Source: Bacteroides intestinalis DSM 17393
GTDB lineage: Bacteria > Bacteroidota > Bacteroidia > Bacteroidales > Bacteroidaceae
NCBI RefSeq assembly: GCF_000172175.1
Contig: NZ_ABJL02000008.1
Coordinates: forward strand, 806,001-870,000
DNA: 64,000 bases
Direction: 5' to 3'
Part shown: piece after piece, positions 19,424 through 27,741 of the stretch
Layout of the letters: every line of letters begins with the position of its first letter
How positions within the stretch are numbered: the stretch's first letter is position 1
Notes under the pieces: generated by a model
What the model was told of the DNA's origin: nothing
The model's database searches: none
The model's input: only the letters and a program-made list of their open reading frames with translations
Program-made: the position numbers and the translations under genes

Positions 19424-21574
19424 ATGAAAAATAAAATCCACCTTATAATTTTGCTTTTTATAAGCAGTATTATATCGGTAAAAGCAAGCGTAGCCACAAA
19501 TAGCAATCTTCCGGACAACGAGGATGAATTTGAAGTACTGATGCAGAAAATCAGGCTCGACTTTGCTAAAAATCCCTCTATTGATGAAGCCTTAAAGAAA
19601 TACAACGAAACTGACGGTTCATTCACAGATGTAGATTATAGTAGTATTCAGCGTACAAAATGGCCTCCTCTGGAACACGTCGACCGTCTGTACGATTTTG
19701 CCTTTGCTTATACAAATTCTAAAAATAAATATTATAAGGATGAAAGCCTCTTCACTAAAATAGAGAAAGGCTTGGAATACTGGCATGAACGTAATCCCTG
19801 GTGTCATAACTGGTGGTATAACCAAATAGCAGAACCTCAACGTTTGGGAGTACTACTCATACAACTGCGTATAGGTGAAAAGCACCTGAATACGGAATTG
19901 GAAAACAAAATATTGGAAAGAATCAAAACTGACGGAGGCGATCCTGCCGAGTGGACTGGCGCCAATCGTACGGACATTGCCCTGCACTGGATATATCGTG
20001 CATGCCTTTCCAAAAATGAAACTGACCTGAAAGTGGCACTCGAGAATGTCTACAATCCTATTGTATATACTACAAAAGAAGGATTTCAACACGACAACAG
20101 CTATTTTCAACATGGCAGACAACTTTATATTGGCGGATATGGGGATGAAATCCTGAAAGGGGTTACCCAAATAGCGATGTATACCAAAGGTACCCAGTAT
20201 GCAATTCCACAAGACAAGTTAGCATTGCTCAGCAAATTCATGCGCGAAACCTATTATGCTACCATACGGGGGCAATATATGCTATTCGATGTACTCGGGA
20301 GAGGTGTAAGCCGCCCCGGCGTCACAAAGAAGATACATACAGCTTTATTCGCCAAACGTATGATTGAATTAGATCCGGATCATGCCAATGAATTTAAGGA
20401 TATTATCGCCCGTCTGGATGGAAAGCAACCGGCCAACCATGCACTCACGTCTAAGCATACTCACTACTTCAGGGGAGATTATACTCTCCATATACGTCCC
20501 ACATACGCTTTCGACGTTCGCATGGCATCTACCCGCACTGCACGTTGCGAATATGGAAACGGAGAAAACCTGAAGACTTACTTTATGTCCGACGGATGTA
20601 CCAACATTGTAGTCGACGGAGATGAATATGCCGAAATCTTTCCTGTCTGGAACTGGGCACGCATTCCCGGTACAACGGCTCCACAACTTGATGAAATTCC
20701 CATGGCAGCCAGTGACTGGCAAACTCCCGGAACTTCGACTTTTGCCGGAGGTGTATCAGACAGTTTATACGGAGCATCTGTTTATTCATATACAGATTCC
20801 TATGCTGAAATCAATACAAGCGCACACAAAGCATGGTTCTTTTTCGACAATGAAGTCGTATGCCTGGGTGCGGGGATACATTCCACATCACAACATCCCG
20901 TATTTACAACAATCAATCAATGCCTGTCTTCTACAGAGAATCCCATAATCTGCCAGAAAGGAAAGCTCTCTGATATCCAAGATGGTACTACCGAGTACAC
21001 CTCTCCCGAATGGATTCTACACAACAAGATAGGATACATATTGCCAAAGGGGCAACAAGTCTTTGTAGCCAATCAACAACAAGAAGGGAACTGGTACGAT
21101 ATTAACCATACCACTTCCAAAGATATCATCCGAAAAAAGATATTCACACTTGGAGTTAATCATGGTATTACACCTGAGCAGGCCACTTATGCTTATATCG
21201 TTGTACCTGGTATCCGGACAGCTGAAAACATGAAGAGTTACCTGCAAAAAAATAATATTGAGATTCTGGCTAATACAGAAAATGTGCAGGTAGTCAGAAA
21301 TAAGAAAACAGACATCTGGCAGATGATTTTTTATAATGCAGGAGAGTTTACCCACAAAGACATGACAGTAAAGGTAGACAAAGGCTGTGCTCTAATCATC
21401 AAAAAGATTGATAAAGATAAAATAAAACTTCATATTGCTGATCCTGCACAGACACAGTCCAACATAACTGTAAAGATTGATGCTCCCAAACGATCAGGAA
21501 CTATTAATTGCGACTTCAGCAATAGCGATATATATGCCGGAAGAACCCAAACTTTCGATATCCGGCTTAAATAA
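19424..21574 (+). CDS. PL8-family polysaccharide lyase (chondroitin/hyaluronan/xanthan lyase superfamily)
   Basis: This is a secreted lyase of 716 residues from the ATG at 19424 (a TTG four codons earlier is in frame). The PL8 catalytic set is intact and correctly spaced: Asn181 in GANRTD, His230 and Tyr239 nine residues apart in HGRQLYIGGY, and Arg293/Arg297 in GRGVSRPG. This is the same spacing as the Asn175/His225/Tyr234/Arg288/Arg292 set I recall for chondroitin AC lyase. An alpha/alpha toroid (about 30-310) is followed by anti-parallel beta-sheet domains. It cleaves next to uronic acids by beta-elimination. There is no sulfatase in the visible locus, so a sulfated glycosaminoglycan is not specially indicated. 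It has no lipobox and is probably periplasmic or secreted. It is the last gene of the operon. Confidence 0.9.
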   Translation: MKNKIHLIILLFISSIISVKASVATNSNLPDNEDEFEVLMQKIRLDFAKNPSIDEALKKYNETDGSFTDVDYSSIQRTKWPPLEHVDRLYDFAFAYTNSKNKYYKDESLFTKIEKGLEYWHERNPWCHNWWYNQIAEPQRLGVLLIQLRIGEKHLNTELENKILERIKTDGGDPAEWTGANRTDIALHWIYRACLSKNETDLKVALENVYNPIVYTTKEGFQHDNSYFQHGRQLYIGGYGDEILKGVTQIAMYTKGTQYAIPQDKLALLSKFMRETYYATIRGQYMLFDVLGRGVSRPGVTKKIHTALFAKRMIELDPDHANEFKDIIARLDGKQPANHALTSKHTHYFRGDYTLHIRPTYAFDVRMASTRTARCEYGNGENLKTYFMSDGCTNIVVDGDEYAEIFPVWNWARIPGTTAPQLDEIPMAASDWQTPGTSTFAGGVSDSLYGASVYSYTDSYAEINTSAHKAWFFFDNEVVCLGAGIHSTSQHPVFTTINQCLSSTENPIICQKGKLSDIQDGTTEYTSPEWILHNKIGYILPKGQQVFVANQQQEGNWYDINHTTSKDIIRKKIFTLGVNHGITPEQATYAYIVVPGIRTAENMKSYLQKNNIEILANTENVQVVRNKKTDIWQMIFYNAGEFTHKDMTVKVDKGCALIIKKIDKDKIKLHIADPAQTQSNITVKIDAPKRSGTINCDFSNSDIYAGRTQTFDIRLK

Positions 21575-21616
21575 TCAGACCTTATAAAAGTTAACTGACA
21601 CAATCCCTCAAAAAGA

Positions 21617-21660
21617 AGTCTCGACCCTGATTGAATCTTTCATCAGGTCGATACTTCTCT
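21617..21660 (+). terminator. Imperfect hairpin after the PL8 gene
   Basis: GAAGT..CGAC.CTGAT pairs with ATCAG.GTCG..ACTTC, with small internal loops and a weak T-rich tail. It may assist the stronger terminator just downstream. Confidence 0.35.
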
Positions 21661-21683
21661 ATTTCACTTCGTAAACCGGATAC

Positions 21684-21720
21684 AAAAAGGCAGTAACTTC
21701 ACAGCTACTGCCCTGTTTTT
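21684..21720. terminator. Bidirectional terminator between PL8 and the SPOR lipoprotein gene
   Basis: Stem GGCAGTA (21689-21695) pairs with TACTGCC (21706-21712). It is followed by a T-run on the plus strand and flanked by an A-run that becomes a T-run on the minus strand. The flanking genes are convergent. Confidence 0.75.
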
Positions 21721-21765
21721 GAAAGAGGAGTTTCCCTTTCTATTAATTACCAAAAAGAATTCAAA

Positions 21766-22272
21766 TTATTTAAGGCGATACAATAACCAAGAACTTTGGA
21801 AATCCTTACGGTTTGAGTATTTAGCCTTGAAAGCATCACGTGCATCGGCAGCAGAAGCTCTATCATTAAAAGTACTAACAATTACACGATACATAGCTGC
21901 ATCTGAATTAAAAGCAACAACAGCATTGTAACCTTCCTTATCCAAGAAGTTTTTCAGGTTTTCAGCATTAGCTTTCACACCAAAACTACCACAAACCACA
22001 CTGTAATCTTTCAAACCACCTACGCCAGATACTACTTCTACTTTTTCCTGACGTACACCTGCAGTTGCAACCGGAGTGCTTTCCACTACTCTTGCTTCTA
22101 CCGGAGCAGTAACTGTCGGAGCTACTTCCACTGGTTCAGCAGTCTGAGGTTCTGCCAGTTCCTGTTGTTTTGCCTTTTCATATGCTTTTTTATAAGCGCT
22201 TTCACTTGATTTGCAAGAAGAGAATGCCAATGCAATACACAATCCCATTCCTAAAATTGCTAATTTTTTCAT
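21766..22272 (-). CDS. SPOR-domain lipoprotein
   Basis: A lipoprotein of 168 residues: the signal MKKLAILGMGLCIALAFSSC ends in a lipobox. A low-complexity Pro/Val/Glu-rich linker (about 40-85) follows, then a C-terminal SPOR fold (about 88-165: YSVVCGSFGVKANAENLKNF, YRVIVSTFNDRASA). SPOR domains bind peptidoglycan glycan strands lacking stem peptides, typically at division sites. The ATG two codons upstream at 22278 is also possible. It follows the lipocalin-like gene by about 50 bp on the same strand and may be cotranscribed. It is unrelated to the neighbouring PULs. Confidence 0.85.
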   Translation of the reverse strand: MKKLAILGMGLCIALAFSSCKSSESAYKKAYEKAKQQELAEPQTAEPVEVAPTVTAPVEARVVESTPVATAGVRQEKVEVVSGVGGLKDYSVVCGSFGVKANAENLKNFLDKEGYNAVVAFNSDAAMYRVIVSTFNDRASAADARDAFKAKYSNRKDFQSSWLLYRLK

Positions 22273-22321
22273 AATCATATCATTTTTGTTAATAAATTCT
22301 ATATCAATATCTTAACTATAT

Positions 22322-22732
22322 TCAATATTTACGGAATATAGATCGTACTCCTTCATGCTCCAAACGGAGGGATGAGGAACTGAGTTCCTCTATCGTGAAG
22401 GTCCGTTCTCCATTTTCCCACCCCATATAGAATGCATAACTTTCGTACTCTACACTTTCAGGCAGCAAAATAATAGAAATTTTATCTCCTTTCAAAGAAT
22501 AATTCCCAAAAAACGTTTGATAACTACCATTTTTCAATAAACAAATGGCAGAAAAACTACCTTTCTGAAAATTATAGAAGATACTATCTTGCCGTTTTAT
22601 GGAACCATCAGCATATTGATACTGCCTTAACTGCCATTTATTATCTAAATCGCCGTCAACATTACTACAAGCTGCCAGTACAAGCATTACCAACCCGATA
22701 ATCAGAAATATCTTTCTTTTTCGTATCTTCAT
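22322..22732 (-). CDS. Small lipocalin-like lipoprotein, function unknown
   Basis: The protein has 136 residues with a lipoprotein signal (LVMLVLAACSN). The remainder looks like a small antiparallel beta-barrel of the lipocalin-like type common in Bacteroides lipoproteins (NKWQLRQYQYADGS at the start, GNYSLKGDKISIILLP in the middle, FTIEELSSSSLRLEHEG near the end). No catalytic residues are recognisable and no function is assigned. A -7 element lies at 22758-22765. Confidence 0.75.
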   Translation of the reverse strand: MKIRKRKIFLIIGLVMLVLAACSNVDGDLDNKWQLRQYQYADGSIKRQDSIFYNFQKGSFSAICLLKNGSYQTFFGNYSLKGDKISIILLPESVEYESYAFYMGWENGERTFTIEELSSSSLRLEHEGVRSIFRKY

Positions 22733-22757
22733 GTAGCTAATATTCCGAATAATAGGA

Positions 22758-22765
22758 CAAATGTA
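22758..22765 (-). promoter_or_regulatory. -7 promoter element of the lipocalin-like lipoprotein gene
   Basis: TACATTTG on the minus strand matches TAnnTTTG, 25 bp before the start codon. Confidence 0.5.
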
Positions 22766-22842
22766 CGCGGAACAATCAATCTGAACGTTACTCTTATAGT
22801 TAAATTAAACTAATCGCACTTTTTTTCCTACGATAGAAACCA

Positions 22843-22953
22843 GTCCGAACCGTGTCAGCCCCGCACCAAGTACATACCAAGTCCGTACCATCTCCGTGTC
22901 TATAGAACCGAATTTGCTACAGAGTTGGTACGGACTTGACACGGAGTTGGTCC
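22843..22953. repeat. Opposed array of degenerate 11-bp repeats (copy A)
   Basis: The left half reads in 11-bp steps (ACCAAGTACAT, ACCAAGTCCGT, ACCATCTCCGT). After a short spacer the right half reads the same unit on the other strand (AGAGTTGGTAC, GGACTTGACAC, GGAGTTGGTCC). The array is therefore palindromic overall. A related array is at 52654-52780. Apart from this array and the promoter elements, the 350-bp gap from 22733 to 23082 holds nothing recognisable. Confidence 0.7.
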
Positions 22954-23038
22954 CTTTCGAAACTGGATAAGAAAAAATAAATGAAAAAAATATATTCAAA
23001 AAAAGAAGCTACGTGAACAACTATTCAAAGAAAAATGT

Positions 23039-23046
23039 TAGTTTTG
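23039..23046 (+). promoter_or_regulatory. -7 promoter element of the YtxH-holin cluster
   Basis: TAGTTTTG matches TAnnTTTG and lies 36 bp upstream of the YtxH ATG. Confidence 0.5.
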
Positions 23047-23082
23047 TAGTATTAACCTCTTTAAAATTGAAAGGAGAACATT

Positions 23083-23292
23083 ATGAAAGGATTAAATGTA
23101 CTTGTAGCTTTTCTGGGCGGTGCAGCAATAGGTGCAGCCGTCGGTATTTTATTTGCTCCCGAAAAAGGAGAAGACACTCGTCACAAAATTGCAGAAATCC
23201 TCCGTAAAAAGGGAATTCGCCTGAACCGTAGCGAAATGGAAAATCTGGTAGACGAGATTGCAGCAGAAATTAAAGGCGAAGCAGCCGAATAA
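23083..23292 (+). CDS. YtxH-domain small membrane protein
   Basis: The protein has 69 residues: one N-terminal hydrophobic segment rich in small residues (FLGGAAIGAAVGILFAPEKG), then a charged amphipathic tail. This is the typical YtxH pattern with the GLLFAPxKG motif. YtxH proteins are general-stress-associated small membrane proteins of unclear mechanism. A purine-rich GAAAGGAGAA lies just before the ATG and supports the start. It is the first of three closely spaced genes. Confidence 0.85.
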   Translation: MKGLNVLVAFLGGAAIGAAVGILFAPEKGEDTRHKIAEILRKKGIRLNRSEMENLVDEIAAEIKGEAAE

Positions 23293-23321
23293 AACAAAAT
23301 CTACAAAAAAACAGAGCCACT

Positions 23322-23690
23322 ATGATGTTTGCAGACGATAGAAGTATTGACAACCTCCAGCAGTTATTCATTGAGTTTAAGAAATATCTGAACCTACAAA
23401 AAGAATATACTAAACTGGAAATAACTGAGAAACTCTCAATCCTGCTTTCTGCCCTGATATTATTATCAGTGGTTATTATTTTAGGCATGGTGGCACTGTT
23501 TTATTTGTCGTTTGCGCTGGCTTATATTTTAGATCCACTCGTAGGCGGACTCATGGTAAGCTTCAGCATCATCGCCTGTTTCCATCTTCTACTGGTTTTA
23601 TTAGTAATTACCTTCCGCAAAAAACTCATCATCAACCCGATGGTGAATTTTATTGCCGGATTGTTTTTTGATAATGATAATGAAAAATGA
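23322..23690 (+). CDS. Phage-holin-like (PF07332-type) inner-membrane protein
   Basis: The protein has 122 residues: an amphipathic N-terminus, two strong transmembrane segments (about 45-70, ILLSALILLSVVIILGMVAL; about 75-105) and a charged tail. This layout with a YtxH neighbour matches the putative Actinobacterial holin-X/YqjE-type family found in stress-linked clusters. There is no phage gene nearby, so a lysis role is unlikely. It starts 29 bp after the YtxH gene, and its stop lies 7 bp before the next start. The first two codons are both ATG, so the exact start is uncertain by one codon. Confidence 0.8.
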   Translation: MMFADDRSIDNLQQLFIEFKKYLNLQKEYTKLEITEKLSILLSALILLSVVIILGMVALFYLSFALAYILDPLVGGLMVSFSIIACFHLLLVLLVITFRKKLIINPMVNFIAGLFFDNDNEK

Positions 23691-23697
23691 TACCATC

Positions 23698-23958
23698 ATG
23701 AATAATATGCCTGATACTTCTTCCATGACTCTGGAAAGTATTGCATTACAGAAAAAAGAATTACGGAAGAAAATACATGCACAGAAAGAAATCATGACGG
23801 ATACGGCAAGAGAATTATTTGCTCCGCTTGCACCCGCCGCTGATAAAGGTAATGCTATCATGCGTGCCTTTAATACAGGCATGGCTGTTTTCGACGGATT
23901 GATGCTAGGAGTAAAACTAATGAGAAAAGCCAGGAGGATGTTCTCTGCCAAAAGATAA
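23698..23958 (+). CDS. Small hypothetical protein, third gene of the YtxH-holin cluster
   Basis: The 86-residue protein begins MNNMPDTSSM. It has a basic coiled-coil-like segment (LQKKELRKKIHAQKEIM), an Ala/Gly-rich central part and a basic C-terminus (KLMRKARRMFSAKR). Its family is not recognised. Its constant position after YtxH- and holin-like proteins suggests a membrane-associated accessory role. An in-frame ATG at 23680 would overlap the upstream gene and is less likely. Confidence 0.7.
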   Translation: MNNMPDTSSMTLESIALQKKELRKKIHAQKEIMTDTARELFAPLAPAADKGNAIMRAFNTGMAVFDGLMLGVKLMRKARRMFSAKR

Positions 23959-23972
23959 ACAGATATTAAAAC

Positions 23973-24010
23973 AAAAAAGCTGCACTTTACAAAGTGCAGC
24001 TTTTTTGTTT
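23973..24010. terminator. Bidirectional terminator between the YtxH cluster and manA
   Basis: The 10-bp stem GCTGCACTTT/AAAGTGCAGC (23979-24000) has a 2-nt loop. It is flanked by an A-run on the left and a T-run on the right, so it serves both convergent transcripts. Confidence 0.88.
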
Positions 24011-24026
24011 TAATTCAATTCTAAGA

Positions 24027-25001
24027 TTACAGATACGTTTCAAGCAACTTCACGCCACCTTCTTCCGGAACAATTGTCACTTCCTGTACAACAGCAGGCA
24101 GTAACACCGTTTCACCTGCACGAACAGCAATTTCATTCTGGCTGTCGTCTGTGATGTGGCATGCACCTTCTACACAAATGAAAATCACAAATGAATCCAA
24201 TTCAGAATAGTCACACGTAATTTCCTCCGTCATATCATAGATGGAAGTAGTGAAGTAAGGACTGGCAACCAATTCTACCGGTTCGTTCTTCAAGTGATCG
24301 TATTCAGTACGGAAATCATCTTGTACATCGGAAAAATTAATGGCTTCGATAGCCTGAGTAGTGTGTAACTCACGAGATTTACCTTCTGCGTCTTTCCGGT
24401 TATAATCGAAAATACGATAAGTGATATCCGAAGTCTGCTGAATTTCAGCCACGAAAGCACCGGCACCAATACCATGTACACGACCGGCAGGCACATAGAA
24501 TACATCCCCTGGTTTTACATCACACGTTTGCAGCACTTCAGCAAAAGTTCCATTATAAACTCTTTCCTTGTATTCTTTCGGAGTTATCTGCTCAGAAAAA
24601 CCGGAAATTAACTTTGCCCCCTTATCTGCAGACACCACATACCACATTTCATTCTTACCAAAAGAATTATGGCGTTTTCTAGCCAGTTCATCTCCCGGAT
24701 GTACCTGAATAGACAAGTCCAATCTGGCATCTATGAACTTTATTAACAAGGGAAACTTTGTGCCAAAACGAGAATAATTCACTTCACCGACAAGTTCATG
24801 ACGGTATTTTCCCACCATCTCCGGGAGTGTAAGGCCTTTGTCAGGGCCATTGGCAACAACAGACTCATTGTCTTCTACAGCTGAGATTTCCCAGCTTTCG
24901 CCTACTCCGGATAGCGTTTCATTCAATTGCTTAAAAGCAATAATCTTGTCGCCTCCCCAAAGCGTCTGCTTCAGAATAGGCTCAAATTTCAAAGGATACA
25001 T
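24027..25001 (-). CDS. manA: Mannose-6-phosphate isomerase, class I
   Basis: A cytoplasmic zinc enzyme of 324 residues interconverting mannose 6-phosphate and fructose 6-phosphate. The cupin metal-site motifs of type I enzymes are present: LSIQVHPGDELA (Gln and His ligands), KNEMWYVV (Glu ligand), VPAGRVHGIGAG (His ligand). LWGGDKI near the N-terminus is also typical. It is transcribed away from the galM-MFS-galK operon and has its own promoter. The length matches the short Bacteroidetes/Firmicutes form rather than the approximately 390-residue E. coli form. Confidence 0.93.
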   Translation of the reverse strand: MYPLKFEPILKQTLWGGDKIIAFKQLNETLSGVGESWEISAVEDNESVVANGPDKGLTLPEMVGKYRHELVGEVNYSRFGTKFPLLIKFIDARLDLSIQVHPGDELARKRHNSFGKNEMWYVVSADKGAKLISGFSEQITPKEYKERVYNGTFAEVLQTCDVKPGDVFYVPAGRVHGIGAGAFVAEIQQTSDITYRIFDYNRKDAEGKSRELHTTQAIEAINFSDVQDDFRTEYDHLKNEPVELVASPYFTTSIYDMTEEITCDYSELDSFVIFICVEGACHITDDSQNEIAVRAGETVLLPAVVQEVTIVPEEGGVKLLETYL

Positions 25002-25058
25002 TCGTAGTTTTTGTTAGAGCTTTAAATAAAAATGTTACATTTTTTTAAATTAACGCGA

Positions 25059-25066
25059 CAAACTTA
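25059..25066 (-). promoter_or_regulatory. -7 promoter element of manA
   Basis: TAAGTTTG on the minus strand matches TAnnTTTG and gives a leader of about 50 nt. Confidence 0.5.
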
Positions 25067-25195
25067 CAAAAAATATCAATTCGCCTCGTAAATGTTAAAC
25101 GCTAAACTTTCCTAAAATGTTCTTCACATTTCAAGATAAACCCTTGGGAGTACGGAAGAATTTCTTTTTATTTGCAAGAAATTTAATTTTATACC

Positions 25196-26299
25196 ATGGA
25201 TATGATAAACACCGTGTCAACGGAAAGTAACTTGTCTGGTTTGAACAAGGAAGACTTTCAAAAAGATATAAATAACAAGAAGACTGATTTATTTATTCTT
25301 AAAAATGCTCAGGGAATGGAAGTTGCAGTAACTAACTACGGATGCGCTATCCTTTCCATTATGGTCCCCGACAAAAACGGGAAGTATGCTAACGTAATTC
25401 TGGGACATGACAGTATAGACCATGTAGTCAACAGCCCCGAACCTTTCCTCAACACTACTATTGGACGCTACGGAAACCGTATAGCCAAAGGAAAATTCAC
25501 TCTTTATGGTGAAGAGCACAATCTGACAATCAACAATGGACCGAATTCTCTACATGGTGGACCTACAGGTTTCCACGCCAGAGTGTGGGATGCAGTCCAA
25601 CCGGATCCGACGACTGTTGTATTCAACTATACATCCGCAGATGGCGAAGAGGGTTTTCCCGGTAATCTGGAAGTAGAAATGACCTATCGTCTGGAAGATG
25701 AAACCAATGCACTGGTTATTGAATACCGAGCTACCACAGACAAGGCAACTGTTGTCAACCTCACCAACCACGGCTTCTTCAATCTGGCAGGTATTGCCAA
25801 TCCCACCCCTACGGTTCTGAACCACACCATAACTATCAACGCTGATCATTATATTCCCATTGACGAAGTGTCCATTCCGACAGGAGAAATCCTGAAGGTA
25901 GAAGGTACTCCTATGGATTTCCGCACACCGCACACAATAGGTGAGCGTATTGATGACAAATTCCAGCAATTAGTGAATGGTGCAGGTTATGACCATTGCT
26001 ATGTACTGAATAAAACTGAGAGTGGCGAATTGAGCCTTGCCGCTACTTATACAGAACCGGAGAGCGGACGTACCATGGAGGTATACACCACAGAAAACGG
26101 TGTGCAACTCTACACAGGAAACTGGCTGGGCGGCTTTACCGGCGCACATGGAGCTACTTTCCCTGCACGAAGTGCCGTTTGCTTTGAAGCACAATGTTTC
26201 CCCGATACTCCTAACAAACCACATTTCCCGTCGGCAGTATTGCTTCCGGGCGACGAATACCAACAAGTAACTATTTACAAGTTCGGTGTACAAGAATGA
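25196..26299 (+). CDS. galM: Aldose 1-epimerase (galactose mutarotase), no signal peptide
   Basis: The protein has 367 residues and interconverts alpha and beta anomers of galactose and related aldoses. GalM motifs: NTTIGRYGNRIAKGKF, NNGPNSLHGGPTGFHARVW, VNLTNHGFFNLAG (catalytic His), GYDHCYVLN, and FEAQCFPDTPNKPHFPSA (Glu base near the C-terminus). It lacks a signal peptide, unlike the second mutarotase at 52934, and so should work in the cytoplasm. It heads an operon with the sugar MFS transporter (44 bp downstream) and galactokinase, which points to galactose as the main substrate. Confidence 0.93.
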   Translation: MDMINTVSTESNLSGLNKEDFQKDINNKKTDLFILKNAQGMEVAVTNYGCAILSIMVPDKNGKYANVILGHDSIDHVVNSPEPFLNTTIGRYGNRIAKGKFTLYGEEHNLTINNGPNSLHGGPTGFHARVWDAVQPDPTTVVFNYTSADGEEGFPGNLEVEMTYRLEDETNALVIEYRATTDKATVVNLTNHGFFNLAGIANPTPTVLNHTITINADHYIPIDEVSIPTGEILKVEGTPMDFRTPHTIGERIDDKFQQLVNGAGYDHCYVLNKTESGELSLAATYTEPESGRTMEVYTTENGVQLYTGNWLGGFTGAHGATFPARSAVCFEAQCFPDTPNKPHFPSAVLLPGDEYQQVTIYKFGVQE

Positions 26300-26343
26300 A
26301 TATAACTAACCTAATTTTATAAACTAATAATTTATTAAAAACC

Positions 26344-27687
26344 ATGACACAACAAAAACAGAACGGTAATCTTGTCGCTATCATTACCATGTTCTTTATT
26401 TTTGCGATGATTTCCTTTGTTACGAACCTTGCTGCGCCATTCGGTACAATATGGAGAAATGAGTATGCAGGTTCTAACACTTTAGGTATGATGGGAAATA
26501 TGATGAACTTCCTGGCATATCTGTTTATGGGAATTCCTGCCGGTAACATGCTCGTTAAGATCGGTTACAAAAAGACTGCATTGATTGCAATGGCAGTGGG
26601 ATTCCTCGGTTTGTTCACACAATACCTTTCCAGTTTATTCGGAGCAAATGTCGAAGTATTCGCCTTTGGTGAATATGTCATCAAGTTAAACTTCGTCATC
26701 TATCTGCTGGGTGCATTCATCTGCGGTTTCTGCGTTTGTATGCTTAACACAGTGGTGAACCCGATGCTGAACCTTCTTGGTGGTGGCGGTAACAAAGGTA
26801 ACCAGTTGATTCAAACAGGCGGAGCTCTTAATTCTCTGTCCGGTACATTGACTCCTCTTTTCGTTGGTGCTTTGATTGGTACGGTAACTTCCAAGACAGC
26901 CATGTCCGATGTTGCTCCTCTCCTCTTCGTTGCCATGGGTGTTTTCGTAGCTGCATTTATCATCATCTCTTTTGTTGCTATCCCCGAACCACACCTTCAG
27001 AAAGGTGGAGCTAAGAAAGAAAAATTCTCTCACAGTCCATGGAGCTTCCGCCACACTGTACTGGGTGTAGTTGGTATCTTCATTTATGTAGGTATCGAAA
27101 TCGGTATCCCAGGTACACTGAACTTCTATCTTGCCGATGCAAGTGATAAGGGTGCCGGAATTCTGACGAACGGTGCCGCTATCGGTGGTGCTATTGCTGC
27201 CATTTACTGGTTGTTAATGCTTGTAGGACGTACTGCAAGTAGCGCCATCAGTGGTAAAGTTTCCAGCCGTACACAGTTAATCGTTGTATCTGCTACCGCT
27301 ATTGTTTTTGTATTGATTGCTATCTTCACTCCGAAAGATGTAACAGTTTCAATGCCCGGTTACACTGTAGGTGAAGGATTTATGATGGCACAAGTACCTG
27401 TCAGCGCATTGTTCCTTGTACTTTGTGGTCTTTGTACTTCTGTAATGTGGGGTGGTATCTTCAACCTTGCAGTAGAAGGATTAGGAAAATATACAGCACA
27501 AGCATCCGGTATCTTTATGATGATGGTTGTTGGCGGTGGTGTATTGCCTTTGATCCAACAAAGCATCTCTGACTCTGTAGGTTATATGGCCAGCTACTGG
27601 TTGATTATCGCAGCTCTTGCTTATCTGCTGTTCTACGGCTTGGTAGGTTGCAAAAATGTAAATAAAGATATCCCAGTAGAGGATTAA
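26344..27687 (+). CDS. MFS sugar transporter (glucose/galactose, FHS/FucP-like)
   Basis: This inner-membrane permease has 447 residues and about 12 hydrophobic segments. Signature stretches include IGYKKTALIAMAVGFLGLF, CVCMLNTVVNPMLNLLGGGGNKGNQLIQ and GIEIGIPGTLNFYLADAS. The NTVVNPMLN and QTGGALNSL elements are typical of the fucose-galactose-glucose:H+ symporter family. Placement between galM and galK makes galactose (or glucose) import the most likely role. The sugar specificity is inferred from context only. Confidence 0.88.
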   Translation: MTQQKQNGNLVAIITMFFIFAMISFVTNLAAPFGTIWRNEYAGSNTLGMMGNMMNFLAYLFMGIPAGNMLVKIGYKKTALIAMAVGFLGLFTQYLSSLFGANVEVFAFGEYVIKLNFVIYLLGAFICGFCVCMLNTVVNPMLNLLGGGGNKGNQLIQTGGALNSLSGTLTPLFVGALIGTVTSKTAMSDVAPLLFVAMGVFVAAFIIISFVAIPEPHLQKGGAKKEKFSHSPWSFRHTVLGVVGIFIYVGIEIGIPGTLNFYLADASDKGAGILTNGAAIGGAIAAIYWLLMLVGRTASSAISGKVSSRTQLIVVSATAIVFVLIAIFTPKDVTVSMPGYTVGEGFMMAQVPVSALFLVLCGLCTSVMWGGIFNLAVEGLGKYTAQASGIFMMMVVGGGVLPLIQQSISDSVGYMASYWLIIAALAYLLFYGLVGCKNVNKDIPVED

Positions 27688-27741
27688 CGCAATTAAAAGG
27701 TATAGGTAATTAATTTATTCACTCATAAATTTGAAAAGATT

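Noticed and set aside
22805..23207. Two 64-codon open frames (22805-22999 minus, 23013-23207 plus)
   Set aside because: The first lies across the 11-bp repeat array. The second overlaps the YtxH gene in a different frame. Neither has a plausible start context or motif.
23322..23690. Prophage remnant suggested by the holin-like protein
   Set aside because: No integrase, structural or lysis gene is nearby. The YtxH neighbour indicates a chromosomal stress-type membrane cluster.
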